From Alcanivorax sp. 24 (lineage in GTDB: Bacteria; Pseudomonadota; Gammaproteobacteria; Pseudomonadales; Alcanivoracaceae): a DNA stretch of 64,000 bases. This document shows, piece by piece, positions 45,858 to 55,312 of this stretch. The stretch spans positions 434,001 through 498,000 of the forward strand of contig NZ_SNUA01000002.1 of assembly GCF_004360225.1 (NCBI RefSeq), written 5' to 3'. Made by a program: the position numbers and the translations under genes. The notes below the pieces were generated by a model. The model worked only from the letters and a program-made list of their open reading frames with translations. It was not told where the DNA came from and made no database searches. How positions within the stretch are numbered: position 1 is the stretch's first letter; the number at the start of each line of letters is the position of its first letter.

Positions 45858-46176
45858 AAAGGCGCTTGCACGCAGCACGCTCGCACGCGAATGAGGAGGC
45901 GGCCATTGGCCGCGCCTTCAATGAAGGACAAGGCGTTGACTGAGAGAAAGAGGCCACAACGCTTTTCGCTGCGTGTTGCGTGTTGCGTGTTGCGTTTCAG
46001 GTGTCTCCCCCCGGGGACTTTGCTAGCATTGCTCTTCGCGCCTGACCGCGCCTTAACGATTGCGCGCCCCGCCGCCTTCGCGGCTTGGCGCTAACGCCGG
46101 CCCAAAAGGCCGGATTGACCATCCCCCGGCGGCTATCGCCATCCCGGGGAGCAGCGACCCTTAACGGAGGGGAGAC
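45858..46176. other. Intergenic region with reverse heptamer repeats
   Basis: 319 bp without a gene. Three-and-a-half tandem copies of TGCGTGT (45970-45997) are the reverse complement of the array at 46471-46526. GC-rich stems (GCCGGCCCAAAAGGCCGG near 46094) are also present before the 46177 gene. Confidence 0.55.
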
Positions 46177-46461
46177 ATGAAAACAATTCACAAGCATCGC
46201 CTGGACATCTCGAGCCAGGTGCAGGAGCTGCGTTTGCCCGAGGACGGCACCGTTCTGCGGGTGGACTACGTGGCCCAGGAAGCCTTGATTTATATGTGGG
46301 TGGAAGTGGACGCCGACACCGTCATCGACACGCCGAAGGAAACCCGGCGCTTCAAGGTGTTCGCCACCGGCAGCGGTATTCCCGACAACGCCCGCTACAT
46401 CGGCACCACCCTGGATACCCTCAAACCGGAGGCGTATCACGTTTTTGAGTTGAAGGATTAG
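46177..46461 (+). CDS. DUF7352-like small protein
   Basis: A soluble 94-residue, beta-rich protein (TIHKHRLDISSQVQELRLPED, VLRVDYVAQEALIYMWVEVD, RRFKVFATGSGIPDNARYIGT, AYHVFELKD). It resembles the small DUF7352-type proteins of phages and bacteria that begin with a Trp/His-Lys strand and end FHxFE. Function is unknown. AACGGAGGGGAG precedes the ATG. The gene is flanked by oppositely oriented heptamer repeats (45970-45997 and 46471-46526), which may mean it moved as a unit. Confidence 0.7.
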   Translation: MKTIHKHRLDISSQVQELRLPEDGTVLRVDYVAQEALIYMWVEVDADTVIDTPKETRRFKVFATGSGIPDNARYIGTTLDTLKPEAYHVFELKD

Positions 46462-46466
46462 ACGAC

Positions 46467-46664
46467 GCTTACACGCAACACGCAACACGCAACACGCAAC
46501 ACGCAACACGCAACACGCAACACGCTGGCACGCTGGCACGCAAAGACAGGAGCCCGGCTGATGGTAGGCATCATGGTGATTCACTTTCCCGGGTAATCCG
46601 GCCTTTCCAACAGGCCCCGGGGCCGGCAAGTATGGCGTGCCGGCGTGTTGCGTGTAAGCGTGCC
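46467..46664. repeat. Inverted-repeat element with heptamer array
   Basis: GCTTACACGCAACACGC at 46467-46483 is the reverse complement of 46643-46659. The left arm has expanded into seven exact tandem ACACGCA units (46471-46519) plus one variant. The right module (46633-46664) recurs nearly exactly, inverted, at 61524-61556. The 20-odd bases between arms and prfB are free of other features. Confidence 0.75.
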
Positions 46665-46740
46665 CCTCGTCAGTCGCCCCACAAACCGCTAAAATCCCCG
46701 CCTTTCCCCATTCATTTGAGACGATTCGAGTAGACGCCTT

Positions 46741-47860
46741 ATGGAAGTCAATCCGCTGCGTACGCACCTTTCCGACCTGTCCGAGCGCGTGGAAGCGCTT
46801 AGGGGGTATCTTTGACTACGCTGTAAAAAGCGAACGACTGGTCGAAGTAGAAAGGGAACTGGCCACCCCGGACGTGTGGAATGAGCCGGAGCGGGCCCAG
46901 GCCCTGGGCAAGGAGCGGGCGCAACTGGAGTTGGTGGTGAAGACCCTCGATGAGGCCACTCAGGGCATCGCCGACACCGGTGACCTGCTGGAACTGGCGG
47001 TGGAAGAGGGTGACGAGGCCACCGTCCAGGAAGTGGAAGCGGACCTGGAGCGGCTTGAACGGCAGGTGGCCGATCTGGAATTCCGCCGTATGTTCTCCGG
47101 CGAGATGGACACCAGCAACGCCTATCTGGACATCCAGGCCGGGTCCGGCGGCACCGAGGCCCAGGACTGGGCGGAAATGCTGCTGCGCATGTACCTGCGC
47201 TGGGGCGAGGCCCACGGTTTCAAGACCTCCCTGGAAGAAGCCTCCGCCGGCGACGTGGCCGGCATCAAATCCGCCACGGTGCGTTTCGAGGGGCCCTATG
47301 CCTACGGCTGGCTGCGTACCGAAACCGGCGTGCACCGGCTGGTGCGCAAGAGCCCGTTCGATTCCGGTGGCCGCCGTCACACCTCGTTCAGCTCGGTGTT
47401 CGTGGCGCCGGAAGTGGACGACAACATCGACATCGAAATCGATCCCGGCAAGTTGCGCACCGACACCTACCGTGCCTCCGGCGCCGGTGGTCAGCACGTT
47501 AACCGGACCGACTCGGCGGTACGTCTGACCTATGTGTTCACCGATCCGGACACCGGCGAGGAGCACACCGTGGTGACCCAGTGCCAGTCCGAACGCAGCC
47601 AGCACCAGAACCGCGACAAGGCCACCAAGATGATGATGGCCAAACTCTACGAACTGGAAATGCAGAAACGCAATTCGGCCAAGCAGGCGCAGGAAAACGC
47701 CAAGTCGGATATCGGCTGGGGCAGCCAGATTCGCTCCTATGTGCTGGACGACGCCCGCATCAAGGATTTGCGCACCGGGGTCGAGAACCGCAACACCCAG
47801 GCGGTGCTGGACGGCGACCTGGACCGCTTTATCGAAGCGTCCCTGAAAAGCGGGTTGTAA
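46741..47860 (+). CDS. prfB: Peptide chain release factor 2 (programmed +1 frameshift)
   Basis: RF2 recognises UAA/UGA stop codons. The reading frame from ATG 46741 gives 24 codons up to the in-frame UGA at 46813-46815. The SD-like AGGGGG (46801-46806) and the slippery CTT-TGA-C shift the ribosome by +1 so that GAC is read. 348 more codons follow to 47860. The protein (about 372 residues) contains the GGQ motif in [14 protein letters not shown]. The frameshift is the known autoregulatory device: low RF2 favours shifting. The next gene is lysS, the common gammaproteobacterial order. Confidence 0.96.
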
Positions 47861-47874
47861 CAACGCTTGAAGCC

Positions 47875-47926
47875 GGACGCCAGACGCCGGATGCTGAGCC
47901 ACAATAGCGTCCGGCGTCTGACGTCC
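47875..47926 (+). terminator. Hairpin between prfB and lysS
   Basis: Arms GGACGCCAGACGCCGGA and TCCGGCGTCTGACGTCC (one mismatch) with an 18-base loop lie 14 bp after the prfB stop. No U-tract follows. It may attenuate read-through or stabilise the prfB transcript. Confidence 0.45.
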
Positions 47927-47958
47927 AGCGTCGGGCGCTTTATCGGAACTGAAATGCT

Positions 47959-49455
47959 ATGAGTAATGACGATATTTCCCAGAATGCCGCGGCCTCCCAG
48001 GCCGATGAAAACCGCCTGATCGCCGAGCGCCGCGCCAAACTGGCGGCCTGGCGGGAAGAGGGCGCCGCCTTTCCCAATGATTTCCGCCGCGACGCGCTGG
48101 CCGCCGATCTGCAGGCGCAATACGGTGAGCTGAGCAAGGAAGAGCTGGAAGGGCAGGACATCCAGGTGGCGGTGGCCGGCCGCCTGATGCTGGACCGCAA
48201 GGCGTTCAAGGTGCTCCAGGACATGTCCGGGCGGATCCAGATCTACGCCAGCAAGGACGTGCAGAAGGACACCAAGCACTGGGACTTGGGCGACATCGTC
48301 GGCGTGCGCGGCAAGCTGTGCAAATCCGGCAAGGGCGACCTGTACGTGATGATGGACGACTACCGTCTGCTCACCAAGGCGCTGCGGCCGTTGCCGGAAA
48401 AACACAAAGGCCTCACCGACACCGAGGCCCGTTACCGTCAGCGTTACGTGGACCTGATCGTCAACGAGGACAGCCGCCGCGCCTTCCAGATCCGCTCGCA
48501 AGTGGTCGCCGGTATCCGCAACTATCTGGTGGCGCACGGTTTCATCGAAGCGGAAACGCCGATGCTGCAGGTGATCCCCGGCGGCGCCACGGCGCGGCCG
48601 TTCATCACCCACCACAACAGCCTGGACCTGGACATGTACCTGCGCATCGCGCCGGAACTGTACCTCAAGCGGCTGGTGGTGGGCGGCTTGGAGAAGGTGT
48701 TCGAGATCAACCGCAACTTTCGCAACGAAGGCCTTTCCACCCGGCACAATCCGGAATTCACCATGCTGGAGTTCTACCAGGCCTACGCCGGCTACCAGGA
48801 CCTCATGGACCTCACCGAGGACATGCTGCGCAGCCTGGCGCGGGACGTGCTGGGTACCACCGAGATCCCGTACCAGGGCGAGGTCTATGATTTCGGCAAG
48901 CCGTTCGCGCGGCTGTCGGTGTTCGACTCGATCCTCCAGTTCAATCCGGATATGGACGCCGCCGAGCTGGCCGACGAGCAGGGCGCCCGCCGCATCGCCG
49001 AAGGGTTGGGCATTCCGCTCAAGCCGATCTGGGGCCTGGGCAAGGTGCAGATCGAGATCTTCGAGAAAACCGTGGAGCACCGGTTGAAGGACCCCACCTT
49101 CATCACCGATTACCCCACCGAGGTATCGCCGCTGGCCCGGCGCCGGGATGACAACCCGTTCGTCACCGAGCGTTTCGAGTTCTTCGTCGGCGGCCGCGAG
49201 ATCGCCAATGGCTTCTCCGAGCTCAACGACGCCGAGGACCAGGCTGAGCGCTTCAAGCAGCAGGTGGCGGAAAAGGAAGCCGGCGACGACGAGGCCATGT
49301 TCTTCGACGAGGACTACATCAACGCCCTGGAACACGGCCTGCCGCCCACCGCCGGTGAGGGCATCGGCATCGACCGGCTGGTGATGTTGTTCACCGATTC
49401 GCCGTCGATTCGGGATGTGATCCTGTTCCCGCACATGCGGCCCCAGGGGCGTTGA
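47959..49455 (+). CDS. lysS: Lysyl-tRNA synthetase, class II
   Basis: Class II aminoacyl-tRNA synthetase of 498 residues. The N-terminal OB-fold anticodon-binding domain (residues about 60-170) is followed by the catalytic core with motif 1 ([17 protein letters not shown]), motif 2 ([21 protein letters not shown]) and motif 3 ([13 protein letters not shown]). The length matches E. coli LysS (505). ATG at 47959; the ribosome binding site is weak (GGAACTG). It follows prfB as in E. coli and Pseudomonas. Confidence 0.96.
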   Translation: MSNDDISQNAAASQADENRLIAERRAKLAAWREEGAAFPNDFRRDALAADLQAQYGELSKEELEGQDIQVAVAGRLMLDRKAFKVLQDMSGRIQIYASKDVQKDTKHWDLGDIVGVRGKLCKSGKGDLYVMMDDYRLLTKALRPLPEKHKGLTDTEARYRQRYVDLIVNEDSRRAFQIRSQVVAGIRNYLVAHGFIEAETPMLQVIPGGATARPFITHHNSLDLDMYLRIAPELYLKRLVVGGLEKVFEINRNFRNEGLSTRHNPEFTMLEFYQAYAGYQDLMDLTEDMLRSLARDVLGTTEIPYQGEVYDFGKPFARLSVFDSILQFNPDMDAAELADEQGARRIAEGLGIPLKPIWGLGKVQIEIFEKTVEHRLKDPTFITDYPTEVSPLARRRDDNPFVTERFEFFVGGREIANGFSELNDAEDQAERFKQQVAEKEAGDDEAMFFDEDYINALEHGLPPTAGEGIGIDRLVMLFTDSPSIRDVILFPHMRPQGR

Positions 49456-49511
49456 CAATTGGCGGGACGGACGAGTCTGGTCACGAAGCGTTGCAAAGTG
49501 AGGCCTTACTA

Positions 49512-49533
49512 AGCTTACACCGGCTGGTAAGCT
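49512..49533. promoter_or_regulatory. Operator-like palindrome upstream of the TetR gene
   Basis: AGCTTAC-N8-GTAAGCT (7-8-7) lies 36 bp before the tetR-family start codon. Symmetric sites at this position are typical of TetR autoregulation. Confidence 0.5.
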
Positions 49534-49569
49534 GGAGAGGCCATCATTAGCAGAACAACGAGTCGTCCC

Positions 49570-50238
49570 ATGACCACGACCATTCAATACCAAGGCCGCA
49601 AGGCCCGCCGCGCCGGCAGTGAGCAACGCCGGCGCGCCATTCTCGAGGCTGCCCTGACCATCATCGTTCGCGACGGTATCCGCGCCGTGAGGCACCGGGC
49701 CGTGGCGCGCGAGGCCGATGTGCCGCTGTCCGCCACGACCTACTATTTCAAGGATATCGGTGACCTGATCGCGGATACCTTCACCTTGTTCGCGGAACGG
49801 GCCCTCAGCGACGTGATCGGGCCGTTCCGGGACCAGGCGTTCGCGCTGATCCGTCAGCTCGACGGGGCGCCGGTAACCAACGCGGCGCAAAGGAGCCAGT
49901 TGATTGACCAATTGGCGGACCTGACCACGCGCTTTATCCTTGATGAGCTGCAGAACCGGCGCGAGCACCTGATCGCCGAGCAGGCGTTCCTGCAGGAAGC
50001 CATCCTCGATCAGCGGCTGCGGAAGCTGGCGGATCTTTATTTGCAGCAGCAAACCGATATTCTGGTGGAGGCTTGCCGGGCCTTTGGCTCGGACCAGCCG
50101 CAATTGGACGCGGAACTGATCCACGGCCAGATCATGGTCATCGAGGTGCGGCTGCTGGCGCACCCCGAATGGGTGGATGAGTCGTCCCTGCGTAACCGGA
50201 CACGACATTTACTGGACAGGTTGGTACCCCATGTCTGA
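49570..50238 (+). CDS. TetR-family transcriptional regulator
   Basis: A 222-residue repressor-type regulator. The N-terminal TetR helix-turn-helix ([43 protein letters not shown] split over residues 20-62) is clear. An all-helical ligand domain follows. The basic N-terminal arm (GRKARRAG) may contact DNA. Its stop overlaps the ung start by 8 bp, so the two are co-transcribed. An operator-like palindrome lies upstream. The ligand is unknown. Confidence 0.88.
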   Translation: MTTTIQYQGRKARRAGSEQRRRAILEAALTIIVRDGIRAVRHRAVAREADVPLSATTYYFKDIGDLIADTFTLFAERALSDVIGPFRDQAFALIRQLDGAPVTNAAQRSQLIDQLADLTTRFILDELQNRREHLIAEQAFLQEAILDQRLRKLADLYLQQQTDILVEACRAFGSDQPQLDAELIHGQIMVIEVRLLAHPEWVDESSLRNRTRHLLDRLVPHV

Positions 50239-50911
50239 CGCCAAGGCCGCCCTGGAACCGGGGTGGATGAACGTTCTCGGAGCGGAGTTCGACAAGGATT
50301 ACATGGCGCGCCTGAAGGCGTTCCTGCGTGAGGAAAAGCAAAAAGGCGAGACCGTGTTTCCGCCGGGCCCGGACATCTTCCGGGCCTTCAACGACACCCC
50401 CTTCGAGGACGTCAAGGTGGTGATCCTCGGCCAGGACCCGTACCACGGGCCGGGCCAGGCCCACGGCCTGTGTTTCTCGGTGCAGCCGGGCGTGCGGGTG
50501 CCGCCGTCGCTGGTCAATATTTTCAAGGAAATCGAACGGGATCTGGGGATTCCCGCCCCGGATCACGGCAATCTCGAGCCCTGGGCCCGGCAAGGCGTGC
50601 TATTGCTCAACGCGGTGCTCACCGTGCGCGCCGGCCAGGCCGCCTCCCATCAAAAGCAGGGCTGGGAAGAATTCACCGATCAGGCCATCGACCACATCAA
50701 CCGCGAGCGTGAGGGCGTGGTGTTCATGCTGTGGGGCAGTTACGCGCAAAAGAAAGGACGCCTGATCGACCGTCAGCGCCACTGTGTGCTGACCGCGCCG
50801 CACCCGTCGCCGCTGTCGGCGCACCGCGGTTTTCTCGGTTGCGGGCATTTTTCCCGCGCCAACCAGTATTTGATTCAACAGGGCAAGACGCCGGTGGACT
50901 GGGCCCTTTAA
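50231..50911 (+). CDS. ung: Uracil-DNA glycosylase
   Basis: Family 1 uracil-DNA glycosylase of 226 residues that removes uracil from DNA for base-excision repair. The water-activating loop [18 protein letters not shown] and the minor-groove loop [11 protein letters not shown] with catalytic His are intact. [12 protein letters not shown] and [10 protein letters not shown] are also typical. The ATG at 50231 overlaps the tetR stop. An earlier in-frame ATG would read through tetR with no homology. Confidence 0.96.
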   Translation: MSDAKAALEPGWMNVLGAEFDKDYMARLKAFLREEKQKGETVFPPGPDIFRAFNDTPFEDVKVVILGQDPYHGPGQAHGLCFSVQPGVRVPPSLVNIFKEIERDLGIPAPDHGNLEPWARQGVLLLNAVLTVRAGQAASHQKQGWEEFTDQAIDHINREREGVVFMLWGSYAQKKGRLIDRQRHCVLTAPHPSPLSAHRGFLGCGHFSRANQYLIQQGKTPVDWAL

Positions 50912-51027
50912 CGGCTTTTTGCAACACACGGGTGCTTTCCGTGGTTTGATACTTGCTATGGCGATTGTTTCTCCAATCGATTCTTTTTCGATCGGGATTT
51001 CTATCGGAAAAAGGAGCCCGTGCCGGC

Positions 51028-52140
51028 ATGACCGACACCGTTCTGTTTCAGGAATTGCCCACCGCCTCCGGCCATGTGATCGGCCGCGCCACCCTTAACG
51101 CTCCCGCCGCCCTCAATGCGCTCAGCCTGGACATGATCGAATCGTTGAGCCGGCGGCTGGACGACTGGCAGCGCCGTGATGACGTGGTCGCGGTCTGGCT
51201 GGACGGTGCCGGTGACAAGGCGTTTTGCGCCGGTGGTGATGTGGTGGCCCTGCACCGGGCCATGGTGCGCCACGCGGGCAAGAACCGTAATCCGGAAGTG
51301 GAGGCTTACTTCGCCGCCGAATACCGGCTCGACCACCGTCTGCACCGCTCACCGGTGCCGGTGATCTGCTGGGCCGATGGCCTGGTGTTGGGTGGCGGCA
51401 TGGGCCTGATGCAGGGCAGCACCTTCCGGCTGGTGACGGCAAACAGCCGGCTCGGTATGCCGGAAATCAGCATCGGTCTGTACCCGGACGTGGGCGCCAG
51501 TTGGTTCCTCAATCGTCTGCCGGGGCGTACCGGTTTGTTCCTGGGACTCACTGGCGTGCATTTCGATGCCCGCGACGCCTTGAATCTGGGGCTGGCGGAC
51601 CGCTGCCTGGATCAGGACGCGGAACATCTGCTGGACGATCTCGGTGGCCAGAGCTTCACCGGTGAGCGCACCGCCGACCACGCTCTGCTGTTTCGTTTCT
51701 TTCGTGACGCTGCCCATTATCCATTGCATCTGGACGGCGCGGTCAGCGCGCGGCGGAATCTCATCGACACCTGGTGCGACGGCGCGGATCTGCCGGAAGT
51801 GGTGGACACCCTGCTGGCGGCGAAAGAATGCGACAGCTGGCTCGACAAGGCTCGCGCCAACCTCACCAACGGCTGCCCGCAAACCGCTTTCCTGGTGTGG
51901 GAGCAACTGCGCCGGGGGCGTTATCTGTCGCTTGAAGACGTGTTCCGCATGGAATGGACGCTGTCGGTGCAATGCGCGCTGCACGCGGATTTCCGTGAAG
52001 GCGTACGGGCGCTGCTGATCGACAAGGACGGCAAGCCCCGTTTCCGCCACCGCGGTGTTCATGATGTGCCGGCGGGGTACATCGATGCCTTCTTCGAAAA
52101 CCCGGCGCCGCGGCATCCGCTGGCGGATTTGGGGTCCTAG
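51028..52140 (+). CDS. Enoyl-CoA hydratase/isomerase family, 3-hydroxyisobutyryl-CoA hydrolase-like
   Basis: A 370-residue crotonase-fold enzyme of the long (ECH_2) type. The oxyanion-hole motifs (GDKAFCAGGDVVAL and GLVLGGGMGLM) and MPEISIGLYPDVGASWFL match 3-hydroxyisobutyryl-CoA hydrolases of valine catabolism. The extended C-terminal region (WLDKARANLTNGCPQTAFLVWEQL, RHRGVHDVPAGYIDAFF split) is also characteristic. The ATG at 51028 follows AAAAGGAG. It is monocistronic with a REP pair downstream. Related crotonases could have other thioester substrates. Confidence 0.88.
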   Translation: MTDTVLFQELPTASGHVIGRATLNAPAALNALSLDMIESLSRRLDDWQRRDDVVAVWLDGAGDKAFCAGGDVVALHRAMVRHAGKNRNPEVEAYFAAEYRLDHRLHRSPVPVICWADGLVLGGGMGLMQGSTFRLVTANSRLGMPEISIGLYPDVGASWFLNRLPGRTGLFLGLTGVHFDARDALNLGLADRCLDQDAEHLLDDLGGQSFTGERTADHALLFRFFRDAAHYPLHLDGAVSARRNLIDTWCDGADLPEVVDTLLAAKECDSWLDKARANLTNGCPQTAFLVWEQLRRGRYLSLEDVFRMEWTLSVQCALHADFREGVRALLIDKDGKPRFRHRGVHDVPAGYIDAFFENPAPRHPLADLGS

Positions 52141-52149
52141 CGGCGAAAA

Positions 52150-52218
52150 TCGCTGGCAAGCCAGCTTCCCGCGGCGGCGTCGCAGCCCCGTCCGTGGGAA
52201 GCTGGCTTGCCAGCGAAT
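52150..52218. repeat. REP-like pair
   Basis: Arms CGCTGGCAAGCCAGCTTCCC and the reverse complement at 52192-52215 (GGGAAGCTGGCTTGCCAGCG). It begins 10 bp after the hydrolase-like gene's stop. Confidence 0.75.
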
Positions 52219-52347
52219 CGGCGTTCAAGCGTGTCCGCACTTTCCCATAAATACCAGTGATAATGAGTATGCCCGCGTTGTGCTGGTGCCCCGCGCCGCG
52301 CGGCGTTAGGGTTAGGTTCCTTCTTCGTTCCAAGCAGGGAGCCAGGC

Positions 52348-53349
52348 ATGTCTTTCCAGCATTACAACTTGATTCAAGCGCCCATGGCCGGTGGTATCAG
52401 TGGTGCCCGTTTCGTCGCCGAGGCGAGCCGTGCCGGAGCGCTCGGTTCGGTGGGCGCCGGTTATTTGAGCGGCGCCGTGATTCTGGAGTCGGCGCGTGGC
52501 GTGCGTGATGCCGGTGGCGATGCGTTCGCCATCAATCTGTTTATTCCACCCTCACAAACGCCGGACGCCGAACAAGTGGTGCAAGCAAAGGCGGCACTGC
52601 GCGCTTGCTATGCCGCCGCCGATGTACCGATGCCGGAACAGTTCGCGCCGCTGCCGTCCTTCGATGAGCAGTTCGAAGCGGTGCTGGAAACGCGCCCGGC
52701 GGTGTTCTCCTACACCTTCGGCCGTCTGCCCAAGGACCGCATGGACGCCTGCCGCGCGCGCGGTATCGCCCTGGTGGGTACCGCCACCAGTGTGGCGGAG
52801 GCGCAAGCGCTGGCCGAGGACGGCGTTGACGCGGTGGTGCTGCAGGGCGAGGAAGCCGGTGGTCATCGCGGCAGCGTCGATCCGCTGGCGCCGGGCATGC
52901 CGCTGGATGATCTGCTGGCGGCCTGCCGGCAAGCGGTGTCGCTGCCGTTGATCGCCGCTGGCGGCCTGATGGACGGCGCCGACATGGCGCGGGTAATGCG
53001 CGCCGGTGCCGCCGCCGCGCAATTGGGCACGGCGTTTCTGCGCTGCCCGGAAGCGGACACCGCGTCAGTCTGGAAACAACGGCTGGCCGAAGCGGGCCCC
53101 GACGCCACCGGCGTCACCCGCGCGGTCTCCGGCCGCTGGGCACGGGGCCTGGCCAACGCCTGGATGGACGAACGCGCCCCCCGGGACATCGCTCCCTACC
53201 CGGAACAGCACCGCCTGACCTCGCCCTTGCGCAAAGGCGCTGGCGCCGACTGGAAAAGCCTCTGGGCCGGCACCGGCGCGCACCGTTCCCGGGAGATGCC
53301 GGTGGCGGAGCTGGTACGGACGCTGGAAGAAGAATGGAGAAGCAGTTGA
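52348..53349 (+). CDS. Nitronate monooxygenase
   Basis: FMN-dependent TIM-barrel enzyme of 333 residues (2-nitropropane dioxygenase family) that oxidises nitronates such as propionate-3-nitronate. The N-terminus APMAGGISGARFVAEASRAG, the catalytic-His segment GEEAGGHRGS, the FMN phosphate site AAGGLMDGADMARVMRAGA and AQLGTAFLRCPE are intact. ATG at 52348 after GCAGGGAG. It is convergent with ygfZ, separated by a large inverted repeat. Confidence 0.9.
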   Translation: MSFQHYNLIQAPMAGGISGARFVAEASRAGALGSVGAGYLSGAVILESARGVRDAGGDAFAINLFIPPSQTPDAEQVVQAKAALRACYAAADVPMPEQFAPLPSFDEQFEAVLETRPAVFSYTFGRLPKDRMDACRARGIALVGTATSVAEAQALAEDGVDAVVLQGEEAGGHRGSVDPLAPGMPLDDLLAACRQAVSLPLIAAGGLMDGADMARVMRAGAAAAQLGTAFLRCPEADTASVWKQRLAEAGPDATGVTRAVSGRWARGLANAWMDERAPRDIAPYPEQHRLTSPLRKGAGADWKSLWAGTGAHRSREMPVAELVRTLEEEWRSS

Positions 53350-53596
53350 CAGTTGATAGTGGACAGTTGACAGCGAAAAAACAGAAAAAGCCCGATCTTT
53401 AGCCGCTGTGGGAAGCTTGCTTGCAAGCGAATGGGGGGGCTTCAGCGTTTGGCAATATTCGCTTGCAAGCAAGCTTCCCACAGCGGTTTCGTAGCATGAT
53501 CTGTGGGAGCCAGCCTGCTGGCGAATGGCGCGCGCAAATGGAGTTTGCACTTCCGCATTTTTCTTTTCGCTGTCAACTGTCCACTATCAACTGTCA
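53347..53596. repeat. 250-bp nested inverted repeat: 33-bp outer arms enclosing REP units
   Basis: The outer arms 53347-53379 and 53564-53596 are perfect 33-bp reverse complements that themselves contain GACAGTTGA twice. Inside lie a REP palindrome with 30-bp perfect arms (53403-53432 and 53457-53486) and a further single unit (53501-53526, CTGTGGGAGCCAGCCTGCTG...). It overlaps the last codons of both convergent genes. It may be a transcript-end structure or a composite mobile repeat. Confidence 0.8.
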
Positions 53597-54534
53597 GCTT
53601 GTTTCGGTAGCTCATAAGGCAAATCGAGCGGCGTTACGTTCAGCGCCTGATCGTCAGCGAACAATTCCCCCTCATGGTCCAGGCGCACCACCGCGAGCAG
53701 GCGCGGGGAGGGGATGCCGCGGGCGCTGTCGACGACTTCGCCGACGGCGCGGCCGTTGCTGTCGCGCAGGGGCTGGCCAGGGGAAAGGCGCGGGCCGTGG
53801 TGGGTGAAAGCGGCCATGCGTTGTTTGAGTTTGCCTTTGAAGTGCATGCGCGCCACCACTTCCTGGCCGGTATAGCAGCCCTTGTTGAAGCTGACGCCGC
53901 CGAGCAGGTCGTAATTGAGCACTTGTGGCAGGAACAGGTCCTCGGCGCCGGGATAAATCTGTCCCTCGCCGGCGCCGATATCGAGAAAACGCCAACCTTC
54001 ACTATCGATCACGGTGCGATTGGCGCGGTCCAGGCCGGCCAGCGTGGCGGCGTCGCCAATCGCCAGCAGTTGCTCGGTGAGTGGATAGCGCAGCAGGGTC
54101 AGGCCATCGTCGTGGCGGCCATGGCCGGGTTCCGGCAACGCCAGACCGGTTTGCTCCAGCGCTCCGGCCAGACCGGCCACCAGCAGGTCCCCGGCCACTT
54201 CGAACGTCACTTTGGCGCGCAGACGGTATTTTTCCAGGCAGCGGATCACCGCTTCGGTCATGGTCGCCGGACACAGAATCAAATAGCCCGGGTCATCGCG
54301 GACCAGGCGCAGGCTCACCAGGCCGCGGCCTTTCAGTGACAGATGCATGGCGGCATGGTGCTCGCCCTGGTCGATCCGTTTCAGGTCGCAGGTGAGCTGC
54401 CCTTGCAGATAGGTTCCCGCTTCCTCGCCGCGCACCCGCACCACCGCCAGATGGTCGCAGATTGCGAAGGCCGGTGTGGTCACGCCGCCGTTGGCGGGGG
54501 AGAGTTCCGCGATCAAAGAGGACCAAGCGCTCAT
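53587..54534 (-). CDS. ygfZ: Folate-binding protein YgfZ (iron-sulfur cluster maintenance)
   Basis: A 315-residue protein of the GcvT-like family that helps assemble or repair Fe-S clusters using tetrahydrofolate. The YgfZ signature K-G-C-Y-T-G-Q-E is present in FNKGCYTGQEVVARMHFKGK. The N-terminal domain has CDHLAVVRVRGEEAGTYLQG and QLTCDL. The ATG at 54534 aligns with family starts. An upstream in-frame ATG adds ten residues without a ribosome binding site. It is divergent from sdhE, a common gammaproteobacterial pairing. Confidence 0.93.
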   Translation of the reverse strand: MSAWSSLIAELSPANGGVTTPAFAICDHLAVVRVRGEEAGTYLQGQLTCDLKRIDQGEHHAAMHLSLKGRGLVSLRLVRDDPGYLILCPATMTEAVIRCLEKYRLRAKVTFEVAGDLLVAGLAGALEQTGLALPEPGHGRHDDGLTLLRYPLTEQLLAIGDAATLAGLDRANRTVIDSEGWRFLDIGAGEGQIYPGAEDLFLPQVLNYDLLGGVSFNKGCYTGQEVVARMHFKGKLKQRMAAFTHHGPRLSPGQPLRDSNGRAVGEVVDSARGIPSPRLLAVVRLDHEGELFADDQALNVTPLDLPYELPKQADS

Positions 54535-54660
54535 AGTGTTCCCGGTTATTGGCTGGTCACACATGATAGGGAATTACACCGGGTGCTGTCAGCCATGGCC
54601 CATACCCTCCGGCGAGCCGCTGACATACAATTGCGGTTCGCTTAATCGTTGGGGAAAGAC

Positions 54661-54918
54661 ATGTCGCTGGCCGATCTGAAACGTCGTTATCGCTGGCAGT
54701 GCCGTCGTGGCGCTTCCGAGGTGGAGGTGGTGCTGTACGGCTATCTGGATCACCACTTCGAGCAGGATAGCGAGGCCAACCGGGCGCTATTCCCGCAACT
54801 GCTGGAATGCGCGGACGTCGACATGCTGGAGTGGTTCACCGCCCGTTCGGAACCGCAAGACCCGGAGTTACGCGCCTATGTCCACCACATCCTGGGCCTC
54901 GTTTCCGCCCCGTCTTGA
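54661..54918 (+). CDS. sdhE: Succinate dehydrogenase flavinylation factor SdhE
   Basis: An 85-residue helical protein that promotes covalent FAD attachment to SdhA (and FrdA). The R-G-x-x-E motif is present in CRRGASEVE, and LLECADVDMLEWFTAR matches the family. The ATG at 54661 (MSLADLKRRYRWQC) is preferred over one four codons upstream. It overlaps the ygfX-like gene by 41 bp. Confidence 0.94.
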   Translation: MSLADLKRRYRWQCRRGASEVEVVLYGYLDHHFEQDSEANRALFPQLLECADVDMLEWFTARSEPQDPELRAYVHHILGLVSAPS

Positions 54919-55312
54919 ACTGCGCCCCTCACGCTGGCCGCGCCGCCTGCGTCTTGCTGCTCTTCTGATTGCCGTGCTGGCACTGTGGCACAGCGCGGTG
55001 CCGGTGTGGGCGTGGCCGTTGCTGTTGGCCGGGTTGGTCTGGGGGGTGCGGCGATGGCGGCCGCCAGTGGTGACGGCGGTGGCGGTGACCGCCACGGAGG
55101 TGACGCTGGTGTTGGGAAATAGGGGCCTGGAGGATCGGGGGTTGGAAGAGCGCCGGGTCACCGTGACCGCGCCGTTCCGTGCCTGGACGCCCGGGCCCTG
55201 GCTGGCGTTGCGCTGCCCCGGCCGGGGCTGGGTGTGGATCTTCGCCGATCAGGCCGGGGAGGCGGCGCTTACACCGCTGCGCCAGGTGCTCTGGCTCAAT
55301 CGGCGGCGCTGA
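54878..55312 (+). CDS. ygfX: YgfX (CptA)-like membrane protein
   Basis: A 144-residue protein in the ygfX position next to sdhE. Basic N-terminus ([13 protein letters not shown]), then two hydrophobic helices ([32 protein letters not shown]) and a soluble domain with [17 protein letters not shown] near the end. E. coli YgfX/CptA was proposed to be a toxin acting on MreB/FtsZ with SdhE/CptB as antitoxin, but that role is disputed. The start ATG at 54878 overlaps sdhE. The 3' end overlaps the convergent nadB by 17 bp. Confidence 0.82.
   Translation: MSTTSWASFPPRLELRPSRWPRRLRLAALLIAVLALWHSAVPVWAWPLLLAGLVWGVRRWRPPVVTAVAVTATEVTLVLGNRGLEDRGLEERRVTVTAPFRAWTPGPWLALRCPGRGWVWIFADQAGEAALTPLRQVLWLNRRR

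Noticed and set aside
46471-46526. Tandem repeat array considered as a CRISPR
   Set aside because: The units are 7 bp with no spacers and there are no cas genes. It is a simple heptamer array.
47737-50208. Very long antisense frame across prfB, lysS and tetR
   Set aside because: It crosses three well-supported genes and intergenic sequence and shows no domain. It is a GC-skew artefact.
53403-53526. Repeated palindromes considered as a short CRISPR array
   Set aside because: The units are inverted REP arms, not direct repeats with unique spacers.
54661-55312. sdhE-ygfX as a CptAB toxin-antitoxin defence module
   Set aside because: This is the ordinary core location and SdhE has a well-supported flavinylation role. 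The toxin claim for YgfX is disputed, so it is not counted with the island.
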